Assembly (NCBI RefSeq): GCF_002327105.1
Contig: NZ_CP023406.1
Coordinates: forward strand, 1-64,000
DNA length: 64,000 nt
Reading direction: 5' to 3'
DNA from: Luteimonas chenhongjianii
GTDB taxonomy: Bacteria; Pseudomonadota; Gammaproteobacteria; Xanthomonadales; Xanthomonadaceae
In this document: positions 49,195-56,812 of the stretch, piece after piece
Layout of the letters: the number at the start of each line of letters is the position of its first letter
Numbering within the stretch: the first letter of the stretch is position 1
Made by a program: the position numbers and the translations under genes
Notes under the pieces: model-generated
The model's input: only the letters and a program-made list of their open reading frames with translations
Database searches by the model: none
Told to the model about the DNA's origin: nothing

Positions 49195-50481
49195 ATGAGA
49201 GCCTGCATCCGTCGTGGAAGCAAGCAAATCGGTGGTAGCTGTGTGGAGTTGGAGTACGAAGGGAAACGTCTGCTTCTGGATCTCGGACTACCCTTGGATG
49301 CGCCAGATAACATCGCAGGATTGATTCCAGATGGCCTCGCTCTCGACGCGTCTGACCCGAGCCTCCTCGGTATCCTGATTTCGCACCCGCACCTGGACCA
49401 CTACGGCCTTCTGTCGCATGTAGCACCGTCGATCCCGATCGGGCTCGGCCCCGCCGCCCGTCGGATCTTGGCCGCTGCAGCACCGTTCATGCCAAGGATG
49501 TGGCCGGTTCCCTCACCCGGCTGGACTTATGAATCTGGCAAACAGTTCACCGTTGGTCCATTCACTGTCACGCCATATCTTGTCGACCATTCGGCTTTCG
49601 ATGCGTACGCGCTGCTGATCGAGGCGGGCGGCGACCGGCTTTTCTATAGTGGCGACTTTCGCGGGCACGGCCGGAAAGCCGCACTGTTTGAGCGGCTGAT
49701 CAGATCGCCACCCGCGAACATTGATGCGTTGCTCGTCGAGGGTAGTTCCCTGACGCGCCTCCCTCTGGATGCAACGTTTCCGACCGAAGCCGAGATTGAG
49801 GGTCTGCTTGCAGATGCTCTGGAGACGACTGAAGGCCTGGCGATGGTGCACACCTCTGCGCAGAACATCGACCGCATAGTGTCGATCTTCCGAGCATCTC
49901 GTCGCCACGGTCGTCGTGTCGTCATTGACCTGTACACGGCCGCGATCCTGGAGGCGACAGGCAATCTCAACCTGCCGCAGTCGGATTGGAGTGACGTCGC
50001 GCTCTACGTCCCGGAGGCCCAGCGCAGGCACATCAAGAGGACGAAGCTGTTCGATCTGCTCGCGCGTCATTCGCGCAACCGAATATACGCCGACACGCTG
50101 GCCCAGAACCCGGCGGGCTTTACCTTGCTGTTCCGTCCTCTGCACCAGCGCGATCTCGAGCAGGTCCGGTGTCTGGCGGGCGCTGGCTATATCTACTCGC
50201 AGTGGGAAGGCTACTGGGATGGCGGCAGCTATGCCACTGTCGAAGCCTTTCTTGAGCGGCATCGAATACCGAAGGTGTCCGTCCATACGTCCGGCCATGC
50301 CAGTCCGATCGACCTCAAACGATTCGTGAGCAGCCTCAATCCCAGCAAGGTGGTGCCGATCCATAGCTTCCGCCCCGATCGGTATTCGGAGCTATTCGAT
50401 CGCGTCGAGCCTCAACCTGATGGTCAGTGGTGGCCCGTCGGCGCGCGCACCAGTTCTCCCGTGTTCGGGGAGAGTTCCTGA
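49195..50481 (+). CDS. MBL-fold RNase-J/CPSF-like metallo-hydrolase
   Basis: 428 aa. Zinc motif ISHPHLDHYGLLSHVAPS, then LFYSGDFRGHGRKAALFERL, a beta-CASP-like middle (MVHTSAQNIDRIVSIFRASR, VVIDLYTAAILEATGNLN), and a C-terminal HTSGHASPIDLKRFVSSLNP with VVPIHSFRPDRYSELF, matching the final histidine motifs of RNase J, CPSF73 and ribonuclease-like beta-CASP proteins. This suggests an RNA or DNA nuclease. The ATG at 49195 has GGAG ten bases upstream; a TTG at 49189 would be too close. It follows the PD-(D/E)XK-like gene behind a terminator. Confidence 0.85.
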   Translation: MRACIRRGSKQIGGSCVELEYEGKRLLLDLGLPLDAPDNIAGLIPDGLALDASDPSLLGILISHPHLDHYGLLSHVAPSIPIGLGPAARRILAAAAPFMPRMWPVPSPGWTYESGKQFTVGPFTVTPYLVDHSAFDAYALLIEAGGDRLFYSGDFRGHGRKAALFERLIRSPPANIDALLVEGSSLTRLPLDATFPTEAEIEGLLADALETTEGLAMVHTSAQNIDRIVSIFRASRRHGRRVVIDLYTAAILEATGNLNLPQSDWSDVALYVPEAQRRHIKRTKLFDLLARHSRNRIYADTLAQNPAGFTLLFRPLHQRDLEQVRCLAGAGYIYSQWEGYWDGGSYATVEAFLERHRIPKVSVHTSGHASPIDLKRFVSSLNPSKVVPIHSFRPDRYSELFDRVEPQPDGQWWPVGARTSSPVFGESS

Positions 50482-50718
50482 CGGATGCAGAGGCAGCTCT
50501 TCAAGAGTTACTCGTCAATCTTTGCGAAGTGGGCTGCGCCTAATACAAAACGACCGAAGCACGCCGGCATCACCATGGGGAATGGCTGGTTCGGCCTGCT
50601 AGAGACACTGTGTTTTCGCCTCGTTGGGAGGCTCGAGATTCAGGTCAACCGACGCCCCCCCCCCGCAATTGAGTAGCGGGTTGCTTTGGAGTCCAATCCC
50701 CAACGAGAAGGAGATTGG

Positions 50719-50982
50719 ACGAAGAAGCGTTTCAGCGAAGAACAGATCATCGGCTTCCTGCGTGAGGCCGAGGCCGGCTTGCCGGTCAAGGAGCTGTGCC
50801 GCCGGCATGGCTTCAGCGAGGCGTCGTACTACCTGTGGCGCAGCAAGTTCGGCGGGATGAATGTCTCCGAGGCCAAGCGACTCAAGGAACTCGAGATCGA
50901 GAACGCGCGTCTGAAGAAGCTGCTGGCCGAGCAAGTCCTCGAGAATGAAGTGATCAAGGACGTGCTGCGAAAAAAATGGTGA
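50719..50982 (+). CDS. IS3-family transposase OrfA
   Basis: Helix-turn-helix protein of the IS3 type: KKRFSEEQIIGFLREAEAGL, VKELCRRHGFSEASYYLWRS, KFGGMNVSEAKRLKELEIEN, ending in a leucine-zipper-like helix. A perfect AAGGAG site at 50706-50712 points to a start at 50719, but that codon is ACG, not ATG; a TTG at 50686 in frame could serve instead. So this copy may be poorly translated. OrfA ends at 50982, overlapping orfB. The A7 run at 50970-50976 (A AAA AAA in the orfA frame) is a -1 slippery site. Confidence 0.82.
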   Translation, partial: TKKRFSEEQIIGFLREAEAGLPVKELCRRHGFSEASYYLWRSKFGGMNVSEAKRLKELEIENARLKKLLAEQVLENEVIKDVLRKKW

Positions 50983-51809
50983 GCGCACCGGCCCGTCGCG
51001 AGCAGGTGCGCTACATGGCAGGTAAAGGCCTCAGCGAGCGGCGCGCTTTGCGCGTGGTGGGCATGAGCGCCAGCGCACTGCGCTATACACCTCGTCCGGA
51101 TCGCAATGTCGAACTGCGAGAGCAGATCCAGGCATCGGCGCATCGGCACAAGCGCTACGGCGTGGGCATGATCTATCTCAAGCTGCGGCAAGGCGGCCAT
51201 GCCGTGAATTACAAACGCGTGGAGCGGCTGTATCAGCAGGCGAAGCTGCAGGTGCGGCGACGCAAGCGCAAGAAGGTGCCGGTGGGCGAGCGGCAACCGC
51301 TGATCCGTCCGGTTGCGGCCAATGAAGTGTGGTCGATGGACTTCATCTTCGATCGTACGGCCGATGGTCGCGTCATCAAGTGCCTGGTGATCGTGGACGA
51401 TGCGAGCCACGAGGCCGTGGCTATCGATGTCGAGCGTGCGATCTCGGGCCATGGCGTCAGTCGTGTGTTGGATCGTCTGGCGCTCAGCCGAGGCCTGCCA
51501 AAGGTGATTCGGACCGACAACGGGAAGGAATTTTGCGGCAAGGCGATGTTGAGCTTGGCACACGAACGTGGTGTCGCGTTACGCCTGATCCAACCAGGAA
51601 AACCGAATCAGAACGCTTACGTCGAGTCCCTCAACGGACGCCTGCGTGATGAGTGCCTCAACGAGCACTGGTTTCCGACATTGCTGCACGCCCGCACCGA
51701 GATCGAGCGCTGGCGCAGGGAGTACAACGAGGACAGACCCAAAAAAAGCATCGGCGGGCTGACGCCCGCCGCCTACGCAAAACAGCTGGCGGCGAAGCCG
51801 CTACGATGA
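50976..51809 (+). CDS. IS3-family transposase OrfB (DDE integrase core)
   Basis: 277 aa, the catalytic part of the IS3 transposase. The DDE residues lie in VWSMDFIFDRTADGR, VIRTDNGKEFCGKAML and NQNAYVESLNGRLRDECLNE. The N-terminal HTH_21 region (RHKRYGVGMIYLKLRQGGHA) is complete. The ATG at 50976 is inside the A7 slippery run, so it can be made alone or, by -1 frameshift, as an OrfAB fusion. It appears intact. Confidence 0.93.
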   Translation: MVSAPARREQVRYMAGKGLSERRALRVVGMSASALRYTPRPDRNVELREQIQASAHRHKRYGVGMIYLKLRQGGHAVNYKRVERLYQQAKLQVRRRKRKKVPVGERQPLIRPVAANEVWSMDFIFDRTADGRVIKCLVIVDDASHEAVAIDVERAISGHGVSRVLDRLALSRGLPKVIRTDNGKEFCGKAMLSLAHERGVALRLIQPGKPNQNAYVESLNGRLRDECLNEHWFPTLLHARTEIERWRREYNEDRPKKSIGGLTPAAYAKQLAAKPLR

Positions 51810-51848
51810 GCCCGGACTCCAAACAGACCCGCTACTGAAAGCGGGGGG

Positions 51849-52448
51849 ACGTCGTTGGAGTCGTACGACTCATAGTGGCAGTGGCGACATAGACGGAACC
51901 AAGTGTTTAGGCCCTCGTCCAGAACTAAGAAGCGCGGCGAGCTTCGGATGCCAGATTATCGGTTGTCCTTCATCTCCTCGTCGGGACCGGACGTCCTGCC
52001 GGGAAATTGAGAACGGAGCATTCACTGAGAAGCGAGCACTCACTCAGGGCGCGCCAAGCGCAGCTACCACGCTAATCCAGATCCAGGTCTCGTCGTCGAT
52101 CAGCGAGACCACGCGCTTGAGTTTGGCCGGGTCGGTGGCTTGTTCTGTGCCTTTCGGAAGATGGCGATCCTGCTCGCAGCTAGGCTGGTCTGCGGCCTTC
52201 AGCCTCGCGATAAGTGCAGTCGGCACCGCGCCGTTCGGACGGATACGCGTGATGGGCGCCAGCGCTCATCTGCTGCCTAAGCGAGGCGCGCATCTTTGCC
52301 ATGGCGAGTGTGTCGATGGCATCGGACGTCAGACCGTTGGGCAGGGCCTGAGTGGTCTTGCGCCAAGCAGTCCGGTGAAGACCAATCCGTGCTGCCGGGT
52401 GAGGTTTCGGAAGATTGATTGCTGCGCACGGTCTGCTGCCAGTTCCGG
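51849..52448. other. 600-base stretch with no recognisable gene
   Basis: Between the IS and the hsdM remnant. Short minus-strand frames exist (for example one ending at 52044, with KLKRVVSLIDDETWIWISVV, and one at 52180-52509) but none has a family match I recognise, a start with a ribosome site, or continuity. It probably contains decayed parts of the restriction locus. Confidence 0.4.
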
Positions 52449-52682
52449 TTAGACCGCAGTGTGTCTGCCCGGCAATGCGACTGTTATCGGCACCTTGGCC
52501 CAACGCCATTTGGCGGGAATGGCCGACGGCTCGCCGAGCAGCTCGGTGCGCTCCTCGTCCATCTTCAGGAACAGCAGAAAGGTGATCTGCTCTACGTAGT
52601 CGCCGTAACCGATGCCTTGGTCGCGCAGCACGTGCGCGAAGTTTCAGACCTTGGAAACCAGGGAGGTGTAGTCATTTGCCAT
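52449..52682 (-). pseudogene. type I restriction methylase HsdM, N-terminal remnant
   Basis: The minus strand from ATG 52682 reads MANDYTSLVSKV, then an in-frame TGA where Trp is expected, then NFAHVLRDQGIGYGDYVEQI and TFLLFLKMDEERTELLGEPS, the N-terminal helical domain of HsdM. After AIPAKWRWA homology stops, so the catalytic domain is deleted. The ATG lies one base after the stop of the 828-aa gene, so the two were once translationally coupled. Confidence 0.85.
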
Positions 52683-52683
52683 G

Positions 52684-55170
52684 TCAGTCTGTCCGCTTGT
52701 TGTTATTGCCCAGCCCACGCCACCAGTCACCCACCAGCTTTCCAGTCTTTCGGGCCGCCACTGCAGTCCGCTCAGCAGCCTCGCGCGAGACCACTGCCAC
52801 CCTGTCAGCAGTGGATGGACGACGCGCGAACACTTCCGACATGGCTAAAAGTTCAGCCTGGTAGAGCGATGGGTGGAGCGTGCTGGTGGTCAGCCAGCTC
52901 ATGAGGCGGGTCGCAGAAACTTCCACCGCAGCTGCCTCGTCATCGCACACTGCCTTCAACCGGCACCGCGCTTCACGAAGGAACGTCAGCTCGTCTTCGA
53001 CCCGCCACTGAAGATAGCGGGCCACCACAGCCCGGGAGTCAGCCAGCTGTCGTTCCCGCAGCAATTCGACTTTTGCACGGATCGCATCGTCAGCACATCC
53101 GGCCAGTGCAGAGATCGTCAGTTTTGCCTCCTGCGCCCAGTTGCGGTACGTCTCGTCCTGCACCCATTCGTCCAACTTTCCTTTCAGCCGGCCGGACTGC
53201 CGCTGGCTGAGAATGGGCATCACCGCGCCCAGCACCAATGCGCCGGCGGGCCCGAACACCAGCAAGCCGACGCCGACGCCCACATAGTTTCCGGCGACCG
53301 CCAGTCCCGCGCGCGTACCACCGTCGAGCAATACCTCCTGGAAGGCTTGCGTTCCGGTGATCTCGTCTCGCTTGACGCGCTCGAGATTGCGGATGCCGCT
53401 CAACACCAGCGTGAACAGCGGCACGTTCGGGTGCAGCATGTCGTCGCCGACTTCGAATGAAGACCGGGTCACGTGTTCGACGACCTCGTTGCTGTACCCC
53501 TCCACGAAATGGATCTGGTCTGCCCATTCGGGCAGGTCATCTGCCGAACGCGCGGCCAGTTCATCGGCAACCTCCGCGTTGGCGATCACCGGGTAGTCAT
53601 AGCCCCGGTCAAAGTGACGTTCCAGACCGGCAAGAGAGCCCACGTCTTTGACCTGGAATCTGACCCCGTCCACTGCGATGTCCCATCCCGCCTCGTTGGA
53701 CGCCACCGGGAACTCGACCACGTGCCCCTGCTCGATCAGTTGCGCCGCAACCACGCGTTCGGCGACATATCCCTTGAGATTGCTGACCGCGCCCAGGTGG
53801 GCGGCGGCGTCCATCGACTCAATGCGATGCGCAAACGCCGCGAACGCCACCGGGTCATCCAGTTCGTCGATACGGGAAAAATTCGCCGCCTGCAGCACGA
53901 GGGGGTCAAGGCTGTACGCGTTGTAGGCGATGTCCCCCAGCGTCAGGCCTGCCAGCGAGATGGTGTCGCGCTGCTCGCCGATCAGCTCGCGTAGCCGATC
54001 AGACCTGCCGCCGGCACCTGCAGGGCGCTCCATGACGCCGACAACTGCTTCGTCGATCACGGTAGTCTTCCGTCCCGCTGCGGCGATCCGGTTCCAGTCC
54101 GTCCCGTACCCGCGCAGCACAGCCCGCGTCAAGCCACCCGTTTGGCCCAGGTTCTCGAGACTGGGAAATGCCCCAAGCATCGCGCGGAGGCCGGCGGAGC
54201 CCGCTTGCAGCCCATTGAGCGCAAGCAGCGAGATCACCCGTGCACCGACAGCGCCACGCACCTTCTGGTTAGCCGATCGCGTGGCCCACCAGCCCACGCC
54301 GGCGGTGGCCGCGATGATCGTGATCGGGTTGGACAGGACGGCCACCACTGAAACCAGCGCCGGCCCGCTCACCAGCGGAATAAAGGCCGATGCCTGGGCG
54401 GCCAGGATGTACGCGGAAAAACCGGCCAGACTGACGCTGGTGCCAAGCGCACCCAAGCCACCGCCCATCAATAGGATCTTTCTCAGCGCGGCGTCGTTTA
54501 CGCCGTCCGCTCCCACTGCATGCATCAGCCGCTCCCGGTCTTCGGGCGGCAATTGGCCAACGCGGGCTTGAACCTCGGAAAGCAGGCGTTCACGGGCCTG
54601 CACAGATTGCACATCGTCAGCCTTCAAGAACGATGCCAGCAATTCCTCTACTGTCTTGCGGGCCAAGGCATCCAGCGTGGTTGGCACCTCCTTGGCGCTC
54701 TTCAGTCCCCACTTCTGCGCGTACTTCGTCACCTGGCTGGGCTGCAGTGAATGCAGGGCGCGCGCTACCATGTCATCCGCAGCCGCTGCCGCAGAACGAC
54801 AGGAAGTGAACGTCACGGGCGGCAGGGCGAAGGCCTCGCGCAGGTACATCCACAGCAGCACGCGCAGGGCGTCGTCCGAAAGCGGCGAGGCCAGCCATGC
54901 TTGAATCGTGCTTCTGAGAGACGCGGCCGCTTCTGCATCCGTGGGGTCGGCAACGATGTTGATCTTGCTCAGCGGCGACCGGCGACTCATCAGGAAGCGG
55001 ATCCGACGTTGCAAGGTGCTGTCGTCGAACAACGCCAGGCAAGCTGCCAGTAGATCGCGGGGGGCTGCGCCCAGCCCGGCAACGATGTCACGGGAGGTCA
55101 TGATCGGCGCAGCACCAATCGGTCCCGAATCTGTGTTCATCTGACTTCTTCTTTGGGCTGCGTCAGACAT
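52684..55170 (-). CDS. large membrane protein with embedded PD-(D/E)XK-like nuclease core
   Basis: 828 aa, no family recognised. Residues 1-230 are helical and soluble. Residues about 234-297 form a hydrophobic Gly/Ala-rich block (GGGLGALGTSVSLAGFSAYI, GPALVSVVAVLSNPITIIAA). Residues about 465-530 look like a PD-(D/E)XK core: Glu471 in LKGYVAERVVAAQLIEQGH, Asp497 in NEAGWDIAV, and Gln506-x-Lys508 in GVRFQVKDVGSLAG. A second hydrophobic Gly-rich block is at 624-655 (GNYVGVGVGLLVFGPAGALV), and the last 170 residues are charged helices. The ATG at 55170 has AGGAA eight bases upstream. It lies between a divergent XRE regulator and an hsdM remnant, so a role in phage defence is probable but inferred. 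Confidence 0.8.
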   Translation of the reverse strand: MSDAAQRRSQMNTDSGPIGAAPIMTSRDIVAGLGAAPRDLLAACLALFDDSTLQRRIRFLMSRRSPLSKINIVADPTDAEAAASLRSTIQAWLASPLSDDALRVLLWMYLREAFALPPVTFTSCRSAAAAADDMVARALHSLQPSQVTKYAQKWGLKSAKEVPTTLDALARKTVEELLASFLKADDVQSVQARERLLSEVQARVGQLPPEDRERLMHAVGADGVNDAALRKILLMGGGLGALGTSVSLAGFSAYILAAQASAFIPLVSGPALVSVVAVLSNPITIIAATAGVGWWATRSANQKVRGAVGARVISLLALNGLQAGSAGLRAMLGAFPSLENLGQTGGLTRAVLRGYGTDWNRIAAAGRKTTVIDEAVVGVMERPAGAGGRSDRLRELIGEQRDTISLAGLTLGDIAYNAYSLDPLVLQAANFSRIDELDDPVAFAAFAHRIESMDAAAHLGAVSNLKGYVAERVVAAQLIEQGHVVEFPVASNEAGWDIAVDGVRFQVKDVGSLAGLERHFDRGYDYPVIANAEVADELAARSADDLPEWADQIHFVEGYSNEVVEHVTRSSFEVGDDMLHPNVPLFTLVLSGIRNLERVKRDEITGTQAFQEVLLDGGTRAGLAVAGNYVGVGVGLLVFGPAGALVLGAVMPILSQRQSGRLKGKLDEWVQDETYRNWAQEAKLTISALAGCADDAIRAKVELLRERQLADSRAVVARYLQWRVEDELTFLREARCRLKAVCDDEAAAVEVSATRLMSWLTTSTLHPSLYQAELLAMSEVFARRPSTADRVAVVSREAAERTAVAARKTGKLVGDWWRGLGNNNKRTD

Positions 55171-55215
55171 GGTCGCGATTCCTGTTCATAAACGCTCAAA
55201 AGAATACAGTGCGAG

Positions 55216-55241
55216 CGCTGACAGTCCCCCGACGCTGACAG
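55216..55241. promoter_or_regulatory. direct repeats, candidate XRE operator
   Basis: CGCTGACAG occurs twice (55216-55224 and 55233-55241), 17 bases from start to start, in the 81-base gap between the divergent 828-aa gene and the XRE-type regulator gene. The spacing is close to two helical turns. The proposed role is binding of the XRE protein to control both promoters. Confidence 0.4.
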
Positions 55242-55251
55242 CACCGTCCGG

Positions 55252-55518
55252 ATGCCTATCATCGGAGCCGAACTGGGAACTAAGCTTCTCCCGGATTTGG
55301 CGACAGGTGTGACGCGACTCCATGGACAACTACCGAGAGCACAGAACCGCCCTCCAGAAGCTGGTGCCACAGGCATCCATCGGGCCACGCTTTCGAAGAT
55401 CGCCAACCAACCTGGTGCAAACATCGGGACGGACATCATCGACAAGCTATGCAAGTACTTCGGGTGCCAGCCAGGCGACTTGCTGACGTACGTAGAAGGA
55501 AGCACTGGATCGGTTTGA
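55252..55518 (+). CDS. XRE-family helix-turn-helix regulator
   Basis: 88 aa from ATG 55252, or 69 aa from an in-frame GTG at 55309. The C-terminal part matches short Cro/CI-type regulators: GIHRATLSKIANQPGANIGT and DIIDKLCKYFGCQPGDLLTY. The region where helix 1 and 2 should be (LPRAQNRPPEAGA) is Pro-rich and poorly helical, so the 5' part may be altered by mutation. It is divergent from the 828-aa gene and directly upstream of an hsdM remnant, as regulators of type I systems often are. Confidence 0.7.
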   Translation: MPIIGAELGTKLLPDLATGVTRLHGQLPRAQNRPPEAGATGIHRATLSKIANQPGANIGTDIIDKLCKYFGCQPGDLLTYVEGSTGSV

Positions 55519-55580
55519 CCGATCCCAATCAGTACCTGAGACGCAATCCGCGACGATCGCTGTGCTCACCAGGGAATGAA

Positions 55581-55830
55581 ATGACCAACGAAGAATTCAA
55601 GCGCACCCTTTGGGAGCGGCCGACAAGCTGCGCGGCTCTGTCGCGGCGGCTACCTACAAGTACCCAGCTCTGGGCCTGGTGTTTTTGAAGTACGTGTCGG
55701 ACATGTTCGATGCCCAAGCCAAGCGCATCCGAAAGCGCTTGGCGGGATCCGCAGGCCGAGCACTACATCGAGAACGAGGACAGCCGCGACGCGCTGGCCG
55801 CGCAGTTCGCCGCCGACAAGACCTTTTAAG
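55581..55830 (+). pseudogene. type I restriction methylase HsdM (second system), N-terminal remnant
   Basis: Begins MTNEEFKRTLWE at ATG 55581 with an AGGGAA site. A one-base shift near 55613 leads into AADKLRGSVAAATYKYPALG and LVFLKYVSDMFDAQAKRIRK. A second shift near 55745 leads into DPQAEHYIENEDSRDALAAQ and then a stop at about 55827. This is the N-terminus of an HsdM of a different subtype from the remnant at 52.5 kb. The catalytic domain is gone. Confidence 0.85.
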
Positions 55831-55862
55831 AAGACCGCGCTGCGCCAACTCGTCGCCACTGC

Positions 55863-56473
55863 TTGCTAGTGGAGGGCGTGAATGACATCTACAGCACGCT
55901 TGGCCTGGACAAGCCGCACATCAGCCTGCTGGACGAGGACTTCCTGGCCCAGATCCGCGGGATGCCGACGCAGAACTTGGCGGCCGAGCTGCTGGAACGC
56001 CTGCTCGCCGACCAGATCCGCCAGCGCGGGCAGAAGAGCGCACTGCAGGGCAAGGAGTTCGCCGAGCGCTTGGAAGAAGCGGTAAACCGCTACCGAAACC
56101 GTCGCTTGACCACGGTTGAGGTCATCGAGGAGCTAATCCGGCTGGCGAAGGAGCTCAACGAGGCGCGCCCGCCTGACGGCATAACGGGGAGGAGCTCGTC
56201 TATACCAGGCGCTGGCGGAGAACGAATCTGCCGTACGCGAGCTCGGCCACCCAACGCTGGGGGCGCTGGCCCAAGAGCTGACCAACAAGCTGCGTAAGTC
56301 GGCCTCAATCGACTGGCAAAACCGCAAGGACTCGCGCACGCATCGCTATGGTGAAGATCCTGCTTGCGCGCTACCGCTACCCAACCGACCGGCGGCCACA
56401 AGCACCCGTAAGAGTGATCGAACAGGCGGAATTATTGGCCGATCCATGGGCCGAGCGTCGGCGTGAGCCATGA
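55863..56473 (+). pseudogene. type I restriction endonuclease HsdR, C-terminal remnant
   Basis: Reads LLVEGVNDIYSTLGLDKPHI, SLLDEDFLAQIRGMPTQNLA, RRLTTVEVIEELIRLAKELN, the C-terminal helical domain of HsdR (DUF3387). A frameshift near 56190 leads to LYQALAENESAVRELGHPTL, GALAQELTNKLRKSASIDWQ and finally a frame ending VIEQAELLADPWAERRREP at 56473. The helicase and nuclease parts are missing, and it is joined almost directly to the hsdM remnant, so hsdS and most of hsdR were deleted. Confidence 0.85.
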
Positions 56474-56606
56474 GCTGTCACAACGAACTGGGGTCAAACT
56501 GGAGGTCCGGGGTGTCCTGTGACATCCGAAAGTGTCACAGAAAGTGTCACAGGAACCGTTGGAACATCGGTTCAGCCTTGAAGAAAGAAGAGCGAAAAAC
56601 AAAAAA

Positions 56607-56625
56607 CCCCATGAGAATCATGGGG
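56607..56625 (-). terminator. rho-independent terminator of tRNA-Met
   Basis: CCCCATGA, loop GAA, TCATGGGG; on the minus strand the stem is followed by TTTTTTGTTTTT. It lies 19 bases beyond the 3' end of the minus-strand tRNA-Met gene, so it ends that transcript. Confidence 0.88.
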
Positions 56626-56643
56626 TTTGATGTGTGGATCTAG

Positions 56644-56720
56644 TGGTGGCTATGGGTGGACTCGAACCACCGACCCCAGCATTATGAGTGCTGTGCTCTA
56701 ACCAGCTGAGCTACATAGCC
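56644..56720 (-). tRNA. tRNA-Met (CAT anticodon, elongator type)
   Basis: 77 bases on the minus strand: GGCTATGTAGCTCAGCTGGT at the 5' end, anticodon stem CAGCA/TGCTG with loop CTCATAA (CAT), T-loop GTTCGAGTC, 3' CATAGCCACCA with encoded CCA. The acceptor stem starts G-C paired, so it is not an initiator tRNA; it closely resembles E. coli elongator metT. A tRNA-Ile2 is the only alternative for CAT. The island ends at its 3' side. Confidence 0.93.
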
Positions 56721-56812
56721 ATCGGCCCGCGCGGAGCTCCGCAACGAGCCGCGCATTCTGCCCCAGCCTCCGCCGCTACGTCAATCGTCCGTGCGCGTTG
56801 GGGGCCGGGAGG

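Larger units (their letters stand above)
50655..51848 (+). mobile_element. IS3-family insertion sequence
   Basis: About 1.19 kb. Ends are imperfect inverted repeats: the left has a run of ten C, then GCAATTGAGTAGCGGG and TTTGGAGTCC; the right, read inward, has CCCCCCGCTTTCAGTAGCGG then GTCTGTTTGGAGTCC. The flanks each carry ACG directly outside the ends (50652-50654 and 51849-51851), a possible 3-base target duplication. It contains orfA and orfB with a -1 frameshift site. It separates the MBL gene from the hsdM remnant. Confidence 0.9.
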
